Position numbers and translations under genes: made by a program | Notes under the pieces: generated by a model | What the model saw: the letters and a program-made list of their open reading frames with translations, nothing else | The model's database searches: none | Told to the model about the DNA's origin: nothing | From: Vanilla planifolia | Taxonomy: Eukaryota; Streptophyta; Magnoliopsida; Asparagales; Orchidaceae | DNA length: 64,000 nucleotides | Assembly: GCA_023846275.1 (NCBI GenBank) | Contig: CM043872.1 | Location: forward strand, 24,475,670-24,539,669 | Direction: 5' to 3' | Shown here: positions 23,600-36,164 of the stretch, in pieces | Layout: every line of letters starts with the position of its first letter | Position numbering within the stretch: position 1 is the first letter of the stretch

Positions 23600-25218
23600 A
23601 TCTCTTTGGTAGGCACTTTTTATCCGTAAAAGGAAATCCTTTATGTTCTGTGCCTCATAAAAATCAACTTAGTAGACGGGTTTTCTTCTTTCATATAAAA
23701 TTGAAGGATTAAAAATAAAAAAGAATACTTGTTATCGCTATTGAGCTCTTTTGAACCAGTTATTTCAGCTATTTTTCAATTCTAGGAGTTATTTTTTATT
23801 TTTTTTAATATTAAAATATTGTTAAGCATATTAGTTTTCTCCCAGTTAGAGTGGTCCGGGTAGCAACCTGGGAGTGGAGAATGCGTCAACTAGCACCTTT
23901 TAAATCTCATCTTATAAAAATATTGAGAGGTATTTAATGGCGAATCTGGCCAATCAAATTTTTTTTGTAATTTCTCTTGGATTTAATATTTCAATTAGGA
24001 TTGTTTATTAGAATAAAAGCTAAACATAGATAATAGTTTTCGTGGAAAATACTAAATTTGAAAAGAAAAATCATGCAGACGACAACAATGAGAAGATCCA
24101 TTATAAAAAAAAAAATAAAGTATAACATTAGCGTTTTTTTTTTTTGCACGTCATCATAACTAAGAAGAATGAGTAAAAAGATTACAAATGAATAATAAGT
24201 CTTAGAGAAGAAGAAGAAGAGAATCTTTTCTTTAGCTTAAGATCTCATTTTGTGTTGTACATAATCCCTTCGTGCATGGCTTTTTTTCTTTTTTTTAAAA
24301 AAAAAATGTAATTTATGGTATCTGTCTTTGCGTTGGATTCCTTTACATATGATTAAACCAAAGGTGGCTGAATTGCATTTTAGAAACTATCATCTTAGGG
24401 ATGGGTTAAGGTAGGTCCAACAAAAGCAATCATAAAAACTCTTTTGGTCATTTATTAATGTTGATAAATAATGTTGATTGATTCGTGATCTATGTAGTGA
24501 TTCAACATAGTTCAATAAGTCATATAATTTGTCATATTGTATTATTAGTAGATGTTTTCTTTTAGTTTTTGCAAGTACATGATTATGCTCTTATATAAAC
24601 TAATTTATATGCTAAAGTCCATGCTTATTAATATTGTATTGATTGACAATCATAATGGTCATCTAAATGTTAATAGTTTCTTGTTTATAATTATTAAAAT
24701 TACTTGTTTAAATTCTCATCTCAACAAATTGGGACATATATAAAAAACTATTTCATATTTAATAATAAATTATAATAACTCTTGTTAATTAGTTTAGGTT
24801 TTTTTATTAATGAATATCCATTTAGTAAAAATTAATAATTTTATTATAATCTAACAATCTATTAGTATATGTTAGTATGGTCATAGTTAAGTAAATATTT
24901 GAAGAGTAAATGATTATTGTTATAATCTTAAGTAATTATATTTTTTTAACACGTGTACTTGATTGATTGAATTATGTATTGAAACATTGTAAACAAATTA
25001 TTGATAGATTCACATATGTAATGATAATTGTTAAGATACATATGAAAAATTATCACAAATTGCATATTTAACAAGTTACAATATAATATAAAAGTGATTA
25101 TTAGGATTTATCTAAAGAAGAGTTTTTCATTTTACCATCAGAGGTGATTTACACATCATTTAATTGCATTATAATATTAAATTCATTGATATTAATTTTT
25201 TTTGTTATCTTATAATTA

Positions 25219-25250
<32 letters not shown>

Positions 25251-26400
25251 AACATTAATCAATTCAAAATATTTTTAATATCATAAGATCTTCATCAAAT
25301 AAATAATTATTTTCTTACTAACAAATTTGAAATTCACATCCACCTGGCAAAGCCAATTGAACCATCCTTGATGCTTTTGTTTTGACAAATTTCACTCTTC
25401 TTATTTTGTCTTTAAGGTTATTGACTTTCTTATAAGGGTTATATCCTATGATAAAATCTTTAGTAATCATCTTCTAAAATCCAAAATACTTTTGTTTGAA
25501 TTGGCCTCTTTTAAGTTTTACTCAACCATCATTGCTTTGCCTTTTACAATCAAGCAAATGGACTTTTCTCATATATAAATTGTTCAGATTCAACGAAACA
25601 AGGGACACCAATTTGCCTAAAAACATTTACTAGAATGCACCAATTCAGAACATCGTACCTTAATGCCATGATAAGATAATTCAATTAAAAATAGGATGGT
25701 CCAATTCTTGAACAACCAACTTAATAACTTATTTGTCTTTTTCCTTGCGATGGAGATGGCCCAAATGCTATTTGATCATAGCTTGTTAACGATCTCTTTT
25801 GTGAAAGCTTCAGGCAAGATCTTTCTCTACCCCTTCCCCTTTTGTATATCTCGTGAATCAAATAAACATTTTTTTCTGCTTTTTGTTGCTATCTTAGTAG
25901 TAGAGCTTCCTCGTATTCTCGAGTTGTAGCAGCCAAGTTTGATTTATGTTTTATTCATTGTGCTTGTTTGTTGTCTCTGCAAATCCTCCAGAACAGTTCA
26001 ATTCCTACTACAGTGAACTGTAGAAAAAAGATAAAAAAAATCTAACTCTTGGCCTCATCACTAATGCTTTCAGGGAATAAATCTTCGTGAAGAGGATGGA
26101 AAATGTGAGCATGTGATCTCTGCAGAGCCAACGCATTATTGATATGAGGCTTATGCCAACCATTTGCTTATCTCATGCTCTCCTGATTGATATGAGAGTC
26201 CTCATTTGAAAAATACACGCATTTTATCATCCTGAAAAAATAACTTAAAAATATATTTTTTAATTTCCATGAACTTGGAAGACAAGATTGTTTTAAACTT
26301 AAAAAAAAAAAAAAAATCTTATTTTGATAAATAAAATGATAATTAAGAATAAGCATTTTGTCGATAACTTTAACAGTTTTCTATGTGTATGTAACCCTGT
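23600..26400. other. AT-rich intergenic DNA
   Basis: No gene recognised over 2.8 kb. It contains a 27-base (AT)n microsatellite at 25224-25250, a (GAA)n-like run near 24209-24221 and a short imperfect hairpin near 23838-23877. The frame at 25696-25929 is hydrophobic but shows no family motif. Confidence 0.55.
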
Positions 26401-26402
26401 AG

Positions 26403-26657
26403 GCCACCCTCTTTGGACTCGAAGGATGGAGATCTCTAACAGATAAACATGACGACCAGCTTCAACAAAGTTGGCTAGAGAAGTCCAATTTGGATGTTGT
26501 CGTTGAAAACGAAGCTTTTGTTGACGAGAAAAACGAAGCATTTTGGGAAAAATCAGGTTTTCATCTTATTTTGGGAAAGAAGGCGGCGAGGGAAAGGCCA
26601 TTGAAGCAGATGTTCTTCGTCCTCATGTTGACCAGGAAGAAGATAAGATGGCTTTAA
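26403..26657 (+). other. unidentified exon-like open segment
   Basis: 84 codons open without a stop and preceded by a pyrimidine/TGTAG acceptor-like sequence (to 26402), with no upstream ATG. The composition is protein-like and GC is higher than nearby. It starts with LFGLEGWRSLTDKHDD and later has the basic stretch GKKAARERPLKQMFF. The opposite strand is also open (26299-26541). Possibly an exon of a broken or unannotated gene; not recognised. Confidence 0.3.
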
Positions 26658-26659
26658 CT

Positions 26660-27344
26660 AATTCATTCGCATCAACATAAGAACAATGGAGTCAAAACAA
26701 AGCGGATTCTAAATTTGTAAACCTGACATAAATCCGCATGTTGGGTGGCTATGATAGAAAGGATAGTCAAAGCATTTCTTATAAAGAACAAAGTATTTCA
26801 AAGGCTATGATTCAGATGGAATGGGCCACATCACGTTTGGAACAAGTATAAAATGTACATGACATCAGTTGAGTCGCGTTGAACATACATATAATTATAA
26901 AAATATATAAATATATCTTATAAAAATAGAATAATAAAAAGATAATAAAGATAAGAAAATATTGCACTTGTTCAGCGCAGCCAGCAGTCGGCCAACAATG
27001 CGGTACGCTAATCAATTAATTGATAAGCTCAACTATTTAGTGGGCTCAAAATTTCTAAGCTCAACCTAAGCAGAAGTCGCCCAAATCAAATAAACCTAAT
27101 TGAAACCCGCATGAAGCATATCTCCTGTCTAGCTCAACGTCTCCAATCCAGAAAAGCCTAATTCTATTATATGGTCTATTCAGAGCTTAATCCAACCAAG
27201 ACGCAGTAGGTTTGACCAACCTCAAGCGATTTGCTTAAAGCTTAATGGAGTCTAACCCGATCCCACTTTGCCTTTACATTACTGGACCCAATTTGAGCCC
27301 AATCAAGTCCAAATCATGTGCTATATTGGATTTACTTTACCCTG
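26660..27344. other. intergenic DNA
   Basis: The segment around 26990-27330 is less AT-rich, with many AAGCTC, CCCAAT and AACC words. It resembles degenerate repeat sequence. No gene or terminal repeat was recognised. Confidence 0.45.
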
Positions 27345-28310
27345 AAAACCTTATTACAAGATCTTTTATGGAATTGTTTGAAAACTGGTATACATCTTTT
27401 TGGGCCTAAAAAAAAAAGAATATTATTTCACAACTTACATAAGAAAAATTTAAAAACTATATTGTCTTATCACTAAACTAATCAAATAGCCTATTGGGCT
27501 ATTCCACGCTCTTAGGTTCCACACTTGAACTAAAGATCATTAGAATATATTTCCAAAAGCCTTTATCAACCAATTCAAATGTCTCAAAAACTCAATATCA
27601 GAACCTAAAATCTATAAGATAATAAAATTTAATGAAATCCATATATTCTAATAATATGTTTGAAGATCACTTTTAATCCAATACTCATGAATATATTAAA
27701 TGATGTATACTCAAAAGTACATATAATACTTAATCATAACTGATGGATACACCCTCAATCAATGCTTAACATAAATTATACAATCTTATAGTCATACCAC
27801 ATCTCATGACAGCTAATTAAAATTCTTAAAACAAGCAAGGCTCACATCATATAGAGATATATCATTGGAAAAAAAAATAATTAACTTAAGTTAACATAGC
27901 ATAGATTTAGATTAGATCTAATAAAAGAAACCTTATTATAGGATATGATATGGAATGACTTAAAAGTTTGCTATACATCTTTTTTAACTCACGCATCATT
28001 GGGATATATTTCCGTAAGTCTTCATCAAGCAAGTCAAGACTCTGAACAACTCAATAAAAAATTAGAACTTAAAATTTATTGGAAAAAAAAATTAATGAAA
28101 CCCATAAATTTCAATACCATATTAAAAAACACTTTTAGTCTAATGATTATGGATACGCTAACAAGATGTTGACTCGCAATGCTTAAGTTAAATTAAGCGA
28201 TCGTATAATCATTTGAAATCTTATGATAGCGAATTATAATTCTTAAAACAAGCGAGGTTCACATCATATAGTGATATAACATTGGAAAAAAAGTTGTATA
28301 CAATGCCTTT
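27345..28310 (+). repeat. two-copy degenerate tandem repeat, units of about 400-540 bp
   Basis: Unit 1 (about 27345-27880) and unit 2 (about 27931-28310) align along their length. Shared blocks include CCTTATTA..GGAAT, ATACATCTTTTT, ATATATTTCC..AAG, CACTTTTA..TAAT, AATTCTTAAAACAAGC and CACATCATATAG followed by CATTGGAAAAAAA. Unit 1 carries extra sequence. A partial third start (TTATAACAAAATGATATG) appears near 28355. The open frame at 27945-28172 lies within unit 2 and has no domain. A satellite-like or LTR-derived tandem array. Confidence 0.7.
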
Positions 28311-31300
28311 TTTAGCTAAAACATAGATATATAGATGTGACTCAAGGCCTTTTATAACAAAATGATATGTTGCAAAAGATTAGCATAAAAAGACTCCTGT
28401 AAAATCTCATCTTCATTTACAAATGAAACCAAGCTTGAAAAATTTTGCGTATCATTTGAGATGGAACCACAATTCCTTTTGAACAATATTTTGATCACAA
28501 AATTCTCTCCTTTTTTGTAATGAAATTATTTTTTGCTCATGAGCCTAATATAGGTTTTCATTAATAACAAATTTAAAAATGTAATTTGCTACAATACATC
28601 GTGAAGTTTAGTTCAAGTTTTATAAAATTTTTAGAATAGATTGAATGGATAAAGTATTATAATGCATAACATAACAAACGTGATACTATCAAGAAATATT
28701 ACGATTTTACATTTTGTTATAGTACACACTTAGATTGTGTAAAAAATATTTCATTCTTAATTTTAAGACTTAAATCAATCTTGATTAAATGAGTAAATAA
28801 AAAAAATTAGATTTGTCTAAGAAGACAAGTTAAACTATTATGTCCTATATTTATCTTAAATTACTTATTTAGACATGATAAATCATATTTTGCGTGAAAT
28901 ATGATTTACAAAACATTCAAACAAAGTTATTTTTAACCATATCAAAACTACAGTAATGATAGCAAGTCAATAATCATGATGTCATGATTTAAATCATCTC
29001 TTTACATTATAGCAATAACATTCATCATTTGATAGAAATAATCAGTGGTAGTTCATACAATCACAGAAAAATAATACAATGACGACAATTCTAAAGCATT
29101 ACTAAAAAAAGGTTTTAAATTTTTTTTGTTAATTTCAAAATTTAAGTATTCATTATAAAATTATGTTTATGTATATCATATTTTTTGTTTTGTGATCAAA
29201 GTTCAAACACAAGTAGGCAATGGAAACATATTTGTACGGGTCATTTCCCACATTCACATGCAAGATGATGCATATGTAAGGTAGAAAGCAATAGTGAGGC
29301 TAATAAATTGCACATGACTCTTGGCTCTTTTGTTTGTTTTGCTTCTCCTTTCACAAGTTCAAGCCATAGTCCAACGACCATGGCATAAAGCACTGTTGTC
29401 CGCTATAAAGCACAATATTAAGTTAGTTAATTGGCTTTATAAGTTCCATACTAAAGATTTATTAACCAATATCATATGATCATCTTCTAGTCGAAATTGA
29501 AAAGAAATGTTAATTTTGGTTATCCTTTTGTGAGTTAGCTTATCTTTAAAAGCATCTTATGGCTTCAATATTAGAAATGAGACATAAGAAGAAATGTGCC
29601 AAAATTATCGTCTCTTGTGAAATATCTTTGGTATCATTAATATAACTTTTTTCTTATTCATGAGATTTATACAATGAGCATCTATTTTCTTACTTCTTAT
29701 CTTTTTTGTTTTTCATTTTTTAAAAATTTTTGTGATGTTTAGTTGATGATCTAATTTGTTATGATATTTATATCAATAAAACTCAACAAAGAGTCTACAC
29801 CATTTTGAGATTTTGGAGGTTGATCTTAATTAAAAACAAGAATACACATTTAAATTAATCGATGAAGTTTTACGAGTGAAGCAACATAAGGCAATAAGAT
29901 TGTCAAGACATTTGTCTAAATGTACAAATATCAAACATTATGACATAAGCAGAACTTGATGATTTTGAAAGCAAAAAATTTGCACCTCCATTTCATTCCC
30001 AAAAGTAAAAAACGTGTGGCTAATTAGAATGATGACATTTTTGTGGCACCCTGAAGTCCTCACTTAGTTTTATTTTTATCTATTTGTTTTATTTTAATTT
30101 TTTTTATTAAGAAAACATATTTATTTGAAAAATATTTTTTTTGGCATAAAATTTGTTCCTCTTTAAAGCAACAAGTCAAATAAAGTGTTTGATAAAACAA
30201 ATTCATGGTTTTGATTTCAATTAACTCAAATCAAATTGTAAATTGATTTGGCAATGAAAATATAAAAAAAATCATCATTTTTATTATCAAATAACCAACC
30301 AACTTATTAACATGTTTTAACAAAAAAATTTAAAGAAAATAAAGATTATCATGAGTCGTGTCAAATATTTTGTTACCATGACTAAATAGTTAAGTAAAAA
30401 ATGATGTTGAACAAATCGTTACAAACTTGAAAGACAAAATCTATTTTAGTCATTTCACATAATGGGATCCAAATAGATAATATAAGAATACAATAAATCA
30501 TATAAGCATTGTTATAATTGTAATGTTAGTGGCATTACCAAATTTTGAAATAATTTTTTTTGACCAGTAATAAACCTTATAAGATAATGCACAACCAAAC
30601 TAAATATGTATTGAATGTTTAAAAGTAATTAATATAATTATTTTTAGCTAAGTAAAATATTAGCATTGATATATGACATGTGTTAATGTTGTCAAAGCAA
30701 CTTTATTAAATATTAAACATAGTCAAAATAAAGATAAATAGACTAATAGGCTAATAATTATATCCTCTTATTGTTCTTCAAAGAGTCTTATAATATACAT
30801 CCAAATTAACTACAAACAAATCTATCAAAATAAGTTGAGTCAATTATTAAAAGCTTAACAAGCACAGAGTTGTTTTATAACCTTCTTGGGTTGCTTGTTG
30901 ATTGCTTATTTCTTCCTCTTTTTGAAAAAAGATATTAGCAGCATTGGTGAGTAATCTCGAGGTGGGTTGCCATTTCATGCCAATTTGTTTTGCGAGTGCT
31001 AGGATTTAGAAAAAAAAATCAGAGAATTATAATTAAAGAAAAGTTTTGATTTAAATTTATAATTTTAATATTTTTATATTTTTTATATTTTTTTCTATTC
31101 AATTGATTTTGAAAAATTTTAGTCATGTTTAAAATAGTATGCTTGACAAGTTTTACAAGTCAAATTGTAATTTTTTAAAATCACTTAAATATTTTTATTT
31201 TTTTTGTAAAAATTATATATATTAAATTAATATTATTTTTTCTCTAGGCTCTATATCTTTTTCTTTTAATGAATAAAGCATATTCAAATTTTACAAAATT

Positions 31301-33200
31301 GATATCATTTTTAATAGTTGAACTTGTTCTATCTCTTTTTATAAGTATGTTTTTTATGAATATTATATATATATATATATATTAAACAAATCACTAAAAG
31401 TTATAATAACTATTAAAATTATAAATTAGTAAATTTGTCTTACCTTTGAGAATATTAGTAGCTCTTTTTGCCTTTCTTAATAAACTTTATTTCACCTTGT
31501 GATCATTCTATTTTATCAAATTATATATCAAATATTAAGAAATTTTGAAAATAATTATTTAAATAAAATTGTATATATTTGAGATATTAGAAATTCTTAT
31601 ATTAGCTTTTTTTGTTCATTGACATAGTTGGGATAAATAGTTTTTCATGATACTTAGGAGTTGTTAGTAATAATGAGATAAAAATCATGAAGAGTAAAAA
31701 CACATATCATTGGCATGATCCTCGAACCTAAAAGGAGGTATAGAAGGCAATTTATATAATGAAGGAGTTATTGGATTCATAATGATCTCCTAGAATTCTT
31801 ATGGTAAGGGAAGCATAGATCACAAATTTTTTAAGAGGCACCAAGTGTTATGAAAAATGTGGAGATACAAAAGATTAAGATTTTTGGTATGAATGTTTTC
31901 AAGTATTTAGAGATTGGGGTTATCCCAATACTAGCCCAAATGCAAAGCATAATTGGTGGCAAGTCAATAAGAATCAATTTCTATTTTTGCTCGTTCATAT
32001 GAGAGTATTTATATGAGAAAATGATGCTGAGTCAATCATTGTTGATGTAAACATGTGAAAAAAAATGTTAGAATTAATTTGAAAAATAACAATTAGTTCA
32101 ATGTGATGTGCATATTTTTGAATAATTGAGAAAATCATACATGACTTTTCTTTAAAACCCAATTGAAACATTAATATACTTATTCTAGTTTCCATTTGAG
32201 GAGCTTCATTAAGGTCCCTCATTAAGTAATGGATAAGATGTTCCAATACCTTTAAGGGATGATGATGGAGGAGGTTTGTGACCAAGCTTAGCAACTTTGA
32301 TTAGTAGAACTAGTAATGCTTGATGGCAAATAAAAGATTGATTAGTGATCAGTGGAGGTGGTTGGCGACAATGGACGAAACAAAAATATAGTGGCAATAA
32401 CATTGATCAATGGGGTTTTAAGGTGATCAAATAGATCAATCAATGGAGGCCATCGGCAATAAATTGTGGTGGGTAGAGGTAGTGGTGGTTGGCAACGTGT
32501 GATAGTAGTTGGTGATGGTACAAGAAAACAACGATCGATAATAGAAGGTAATATGTGGTAGAATTGGTTGATTTTGTGCATCAATAGTGTTCTATAAAGA
32601 GAGTGGAAAATAGTTGTCAATATGGAGTTTTTTTACAACAGTAATCAAAAATAGGAATTAATGAACTATACCTTGTAAGCTTACAGTGGGAGCGATATTG
32701 TCACTCCTAATTTCTACTAATTACTAATTGTATAATAATCAGAATAATCATGTAAAAAATATGATAACATCAATTTTTTTAGATAAGGAATGAATGTATA
32801 TTTCTAATTCTTATTTTTTTCTTTTATGGGTTAGCTTATATCATTTATAATATTGATGGTTATAAGTTCAATTGGTATTAAGAAAACTATCAAATCTTTA
32901 TTCATTCAAATAATTATATATGCACAATTTTGAACACAGGGGTTCTTATCATCTCTATTACCTTTTTATGTATTTCTCTTTGTGTGCTAGTAACATACCT
33001 TAAAATCTAAGGAAAATAAAAATGAACAAATTATCAATGATATAGATCTACATAAAAAGTATTAAAAATTTAATAAATGATATAAAATAAATTAAATAAA
33101 ATATTATCATTGAAAATAATAATATAATATAATCCTCATGTATATCTATAAATCAATAATACTCTACCAAATCAATAGAGTTTAGTATTAGATTATAAAG
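28311..33200. other. long AT-rich intergenic stretch
   Basis: Nearly 5 kb with no recognisable gene. It contains an (AT)n tract at 31364-31382. A GGTGG/TGGCGA-rich block at about 32340-32540 on the + strand (CCACC-rich on the minus strand) may be a remote copy of the 42.2-45.0 kb repeat. The overlapping minus frames at 31995-32620 read through this block and have no known domain. Confidence 0.5.
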
Positions 33201-33275
33201 CCATAAAGGACAAAGAAGTGGACACTAAATGATGTCTTAAGAATCACGAAAGCAAAGATCGACTCCTTAAAGAGG

Positions 33276-34045
33276 GTAGGGAGTGGAGACTAAGTGATGT
33301 CGTAAGATGGAGGAATCGTTGAAGCAAATAGTGGGTCTTATGTAGGCCTTCTAGAGGTGTAGAGATGAATTATGTTGCATCTATTAAGGAAAGAATCTTG
33401 GTCTATATATGTAATACTTAAGTCTTAAAATATTGAGGTGCCTTCTACTGATAAACTTACATGGGATCCTATGAAAATTTCATGATTAAGCATACTATGG
33501 TTAGATTAGTTTTAAGATATGTGATCATACAAGTGTGCCCTTGTGTAAAGGGTATGACTCACTCAGGTTGGGATGAGAAGAGGACAATGTCATGATATAA
33601 TATGATTAGGATGTTATAATTTGGTATTAAAGTTGACTCCTCTACTAATATGATATGATTTAAGGATAAATCAAATAAAAGTTAGTGGACCTATAATACC
33701 CAAAAAAAGGTAAGAAGTAAATACTAAGTGATGTCATGAGAGAGAGAGAGAAATCACTAAGCAAAGAATGACACATGAGCAAGGCTTTTAGGATGCAGGA
33801 ATGAATCATAATATGTCGATTACTATGGGAAGGATCTTGATCTATTTATATAATACCTCAATTTTAAAATATTAAGGGAATTTTTGGAAGTAAACTTATA
33901 TAAGATCTCATAAAGACTTTATGGTTAATTATGTCAAAGTGGAATAGTTTTTGTCGGGTGATCATAGAAGAGCATTCTTATGCAAAGATATGGTAATCTA
34001 AAGGGATACTATATTCTTGACATATTAAGATCAGGATATCACATA
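33276..34045 (+). mobile_element. TRIM-like miniature LTR retroelement
   Basis: Two direct repeats of about 340 bp, about 33276-33618 and 33707-34045, share GACTAAGTGATGTC, a GCAAAGAAT/GCAAATAG block, GGAAAGAATCTTG/GGAAGGATCTTGATC, ACTTA-ATGGGATCCTAT/ACTTATATAAGATCTCAT and GTGATCAT. Between them lie only about 90 bases. These begin with TTGGTATTAAAGTTGACTCC (33621-33640), a C-to-T decayed version of the plant initiator-Met-tRNA primer site TTGGTATCAGAG, and end with a purine tract AAAAAAAGG (33703-33711). LTR, primer site, tiny interior, polypurine tract, LTR is the TRIM layout. A partial extra copy of the LTR start lies at about 33205-33255. Confidence 0.7.
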
Positions 34046-34049
34046 GACA

Positions 34050-34235
34050 TTCTTATTTATGACTTTTTTATACAATAATGTATATATACATACATATATA
34101 GTTATTTTATATTTCTTTTTGTTTATATTCATTCATTCCTTCTCTCGCTCTCTCTTTTCTCTTATTTTCTTTTCTTTTGAACATTTTACATTTTTATTTT
34201 GCTTTTCATCAAAATCATATTTCTCTCAATACTAA
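34050..34235. other. pyrimidine-rich spacer
   Basis: CT-rich sequence (CTCTCGCTCTCTC and TTTTCTTTTC runs) leading into the repeats that follow. No gene. Confidence 0.5.
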
Positions 34236-34239
34236 TATT

Positions 34240-34700
34240 TTATAATTTTAATAATTTTCACTCAATTTATTATTAGTACTATTTTATGCCTTGCATCTTG
34301 TATAGGTTTTTTATTTTTTATTTTTTATTTTTTACTTCTATAACTTGATATACTACTAGTATTATTTCATTTCTTTCTTTTTCATCCATGATCTAGTTTA
34401 ATACTAATAACCTTTTATTATTTTTTTTTCTTCCATGGCCAATTATTATCAATGTCATATCATTTTCTATCTTTTTTATGACCCAATTTAGTGTTAGTGT
34501 TATTATTCTTTTCTTTCATCTACCATAAGATAAAGGAGTTTGGTAAAACCAAATTTTTCACTTTCTTATTCTCTTCTTTTAGACTATTTTTTTTCGTCCA
34601 CCATGGGATAATGTAATTTGGGAAAACCAAATTTCCACTTTCATATTCTATTATCTTAGTTTGCTTCTATTTTTGTTCTGACCCATTTTTCATTTTTCTC
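34240..34700 (+). repeat. degenerate pyrimidine-rich tandem repeats of about 75-100 bp
   Basis: Successive units contain TTTC-rich runs, then CATCCATGATC, CCATGGCC, TATGACCC, CTACCATAAGATAA or CCACCATGGGATAA, then an ACTAATA/GTTATTAT block. The last two units are the most alike: AAGGAGTTTGGTAAAACCAA and ATGTAATTTGGGAAAACCAA, about 90 bases apart. No coding potential. Confidence 0.55.
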
Positions 34701-35182
34701 TTTATCTTTTTCTTTTTTGTTTCTCTACTTTGATTTTACATAACAAGAAATTAGTAATATATAAACAATAATATTGAATTTTGCATATGTGTAAATATTT
34801 ATCGTATCTTATCATATGATTTATATCATGTAATCATGATTTCATGTTGAATAAATATGTCAATATTCTTTTTATTTTAATTAACTTTTTTAGCTTATAC
34901 TATCACTTTTAAATTTATTTACTTAAATCATCTAGATGGATTTTGTTTCATCATTTCTTTTTCTTTCAATACCTACAAAACAAAATCATATGTATTTTGA
35001 TCAATAACATATTATTTCATAACTTTTTGATATTCATATTGCATTCTATAATATGTTCTCTTACTAATTCTTTTATTACAGTGTTATCCTCCTATACATT
35101 CATTAGATTGTATTGTATGTTAGACATACAACACTTCCTCCAAAATATTTGGTCCCTATCTTGGACTGATTCTTCTTATGTT

Positions 35183-35390
35183 AGTCATATTATTTGATGT
35201 TATTATTGTATAATATGATAGCCTACTAAACCAATTTCCCAAGCATTGCATCACTTGATTCCTTCTCTTGTACCTTTCCTTCTAAAGTGAATTATACTAT
35301 TTGATGTTATTATCATACAACACAATAAGGTCCAATCACCATTTCCAAATTATTGTACCTTAAAATTAGATCATTTGATTTTGTTCACTC
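35183..35390 (+). repeat. tandem repeat with a period of about 106 bp
   Basis: TATTATTTGATGTTATTATTG (near 35188) recurs as TACTATTTGATGTTATTATC (near 35296). The following CTACTAAACCAATTTCCCAAGCATTG matches GGTCCAATCACCATTTCCAAATTATTG. A third, weaker unit may start near 35370. No coding potential. Confidence 0.6.
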
Positions 35391-35699
35391 TTTACTCTTA
35401 AGTATATTGTATTATAAAAATAATTTTTGCATATCAAATGATTATTTTTTGAATTACTTAAATTGGCCTCATTAATCTAATCATATTATATGAAAAATAT
35501 ATTCATACCTCATGATCTTCTTATGAAAGGTTATTTGTTGATCTTTCTAAGTTTATCGTAGTATATTTTAGACACCATAATATATAATTTGTACAAAAAT
35601 GTTAATACAGAAGTTGAAAAATAAGATATTTCTTTCGTTCTTTAATTCAAAAACACAACTATTAATGCAATAGAAAGAAAAAGAATGGATGAAAGGTTT

Positions 35700-35890
35700 G
35701 ATTCCATTGTTATTCACTTACTTTTCTCATTTATTTTTACTTTTCTTCTCTTTTTTTTATATTTTTTTCCTTGTTCTCCTCTTTTTTCTTTCTCTTCTTC
35801 TTCTTCCTTTTTTACTTTCTTCCCACTATTGTTTTTTTTTTTTGCATTTTCCTTATGTCTCTTTTTGTCATTTTTTTCTCCTTCTTGAAA
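35700..35890 (+). other. polypyrimidine tract
   Basis: About 190 bases almost purely C and T on the + strand. The overlapping frames translate to Phe/Leu/Ser runs and are not genes. Confidence 0.8.
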
Positions 35891-35935
35891 CCTCTTGAAT
35901 CTTCCTTATAGTAAACCTTATAATTATGAACTAAT

Positions 35936-35959
35936 TATATATATATATATATATATATA
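35936..35959 (+). repeat. (AT)n microsatellite
   Basis: An uninterrupted AT dinucleotide run of about 12 repeats. Confidence 0.95.
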
Positions 35960-36164
35960 ATTTTATCCTTAATTTTTAATAATTATATTCAAGTTTTAAA
36001 AATTTTAAACAAAAAAGTACTATTTTTTTATAGATATTTTTCAATATTGTACTTACTTTGATATTTAAAACATTATATATAAAATTTTATATTTTTTAAG
36101 GTGATATCAAAATATTATTTTATATATCTAATTTTAATATACAAACTTAGTGATTTATAAACGA

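Noticed and set aside
33195..34045. CRISPR-like direct repeats
   Set aside because: The repeats are about 340 bp, imperfect and only two, in a plant genome; the LTR explanation fits.
35685..35898. Two overlapping Phe/Leu/Ser-rich frames
   Set aside because: They are translations of a polypyrimidine tract, not proteins.
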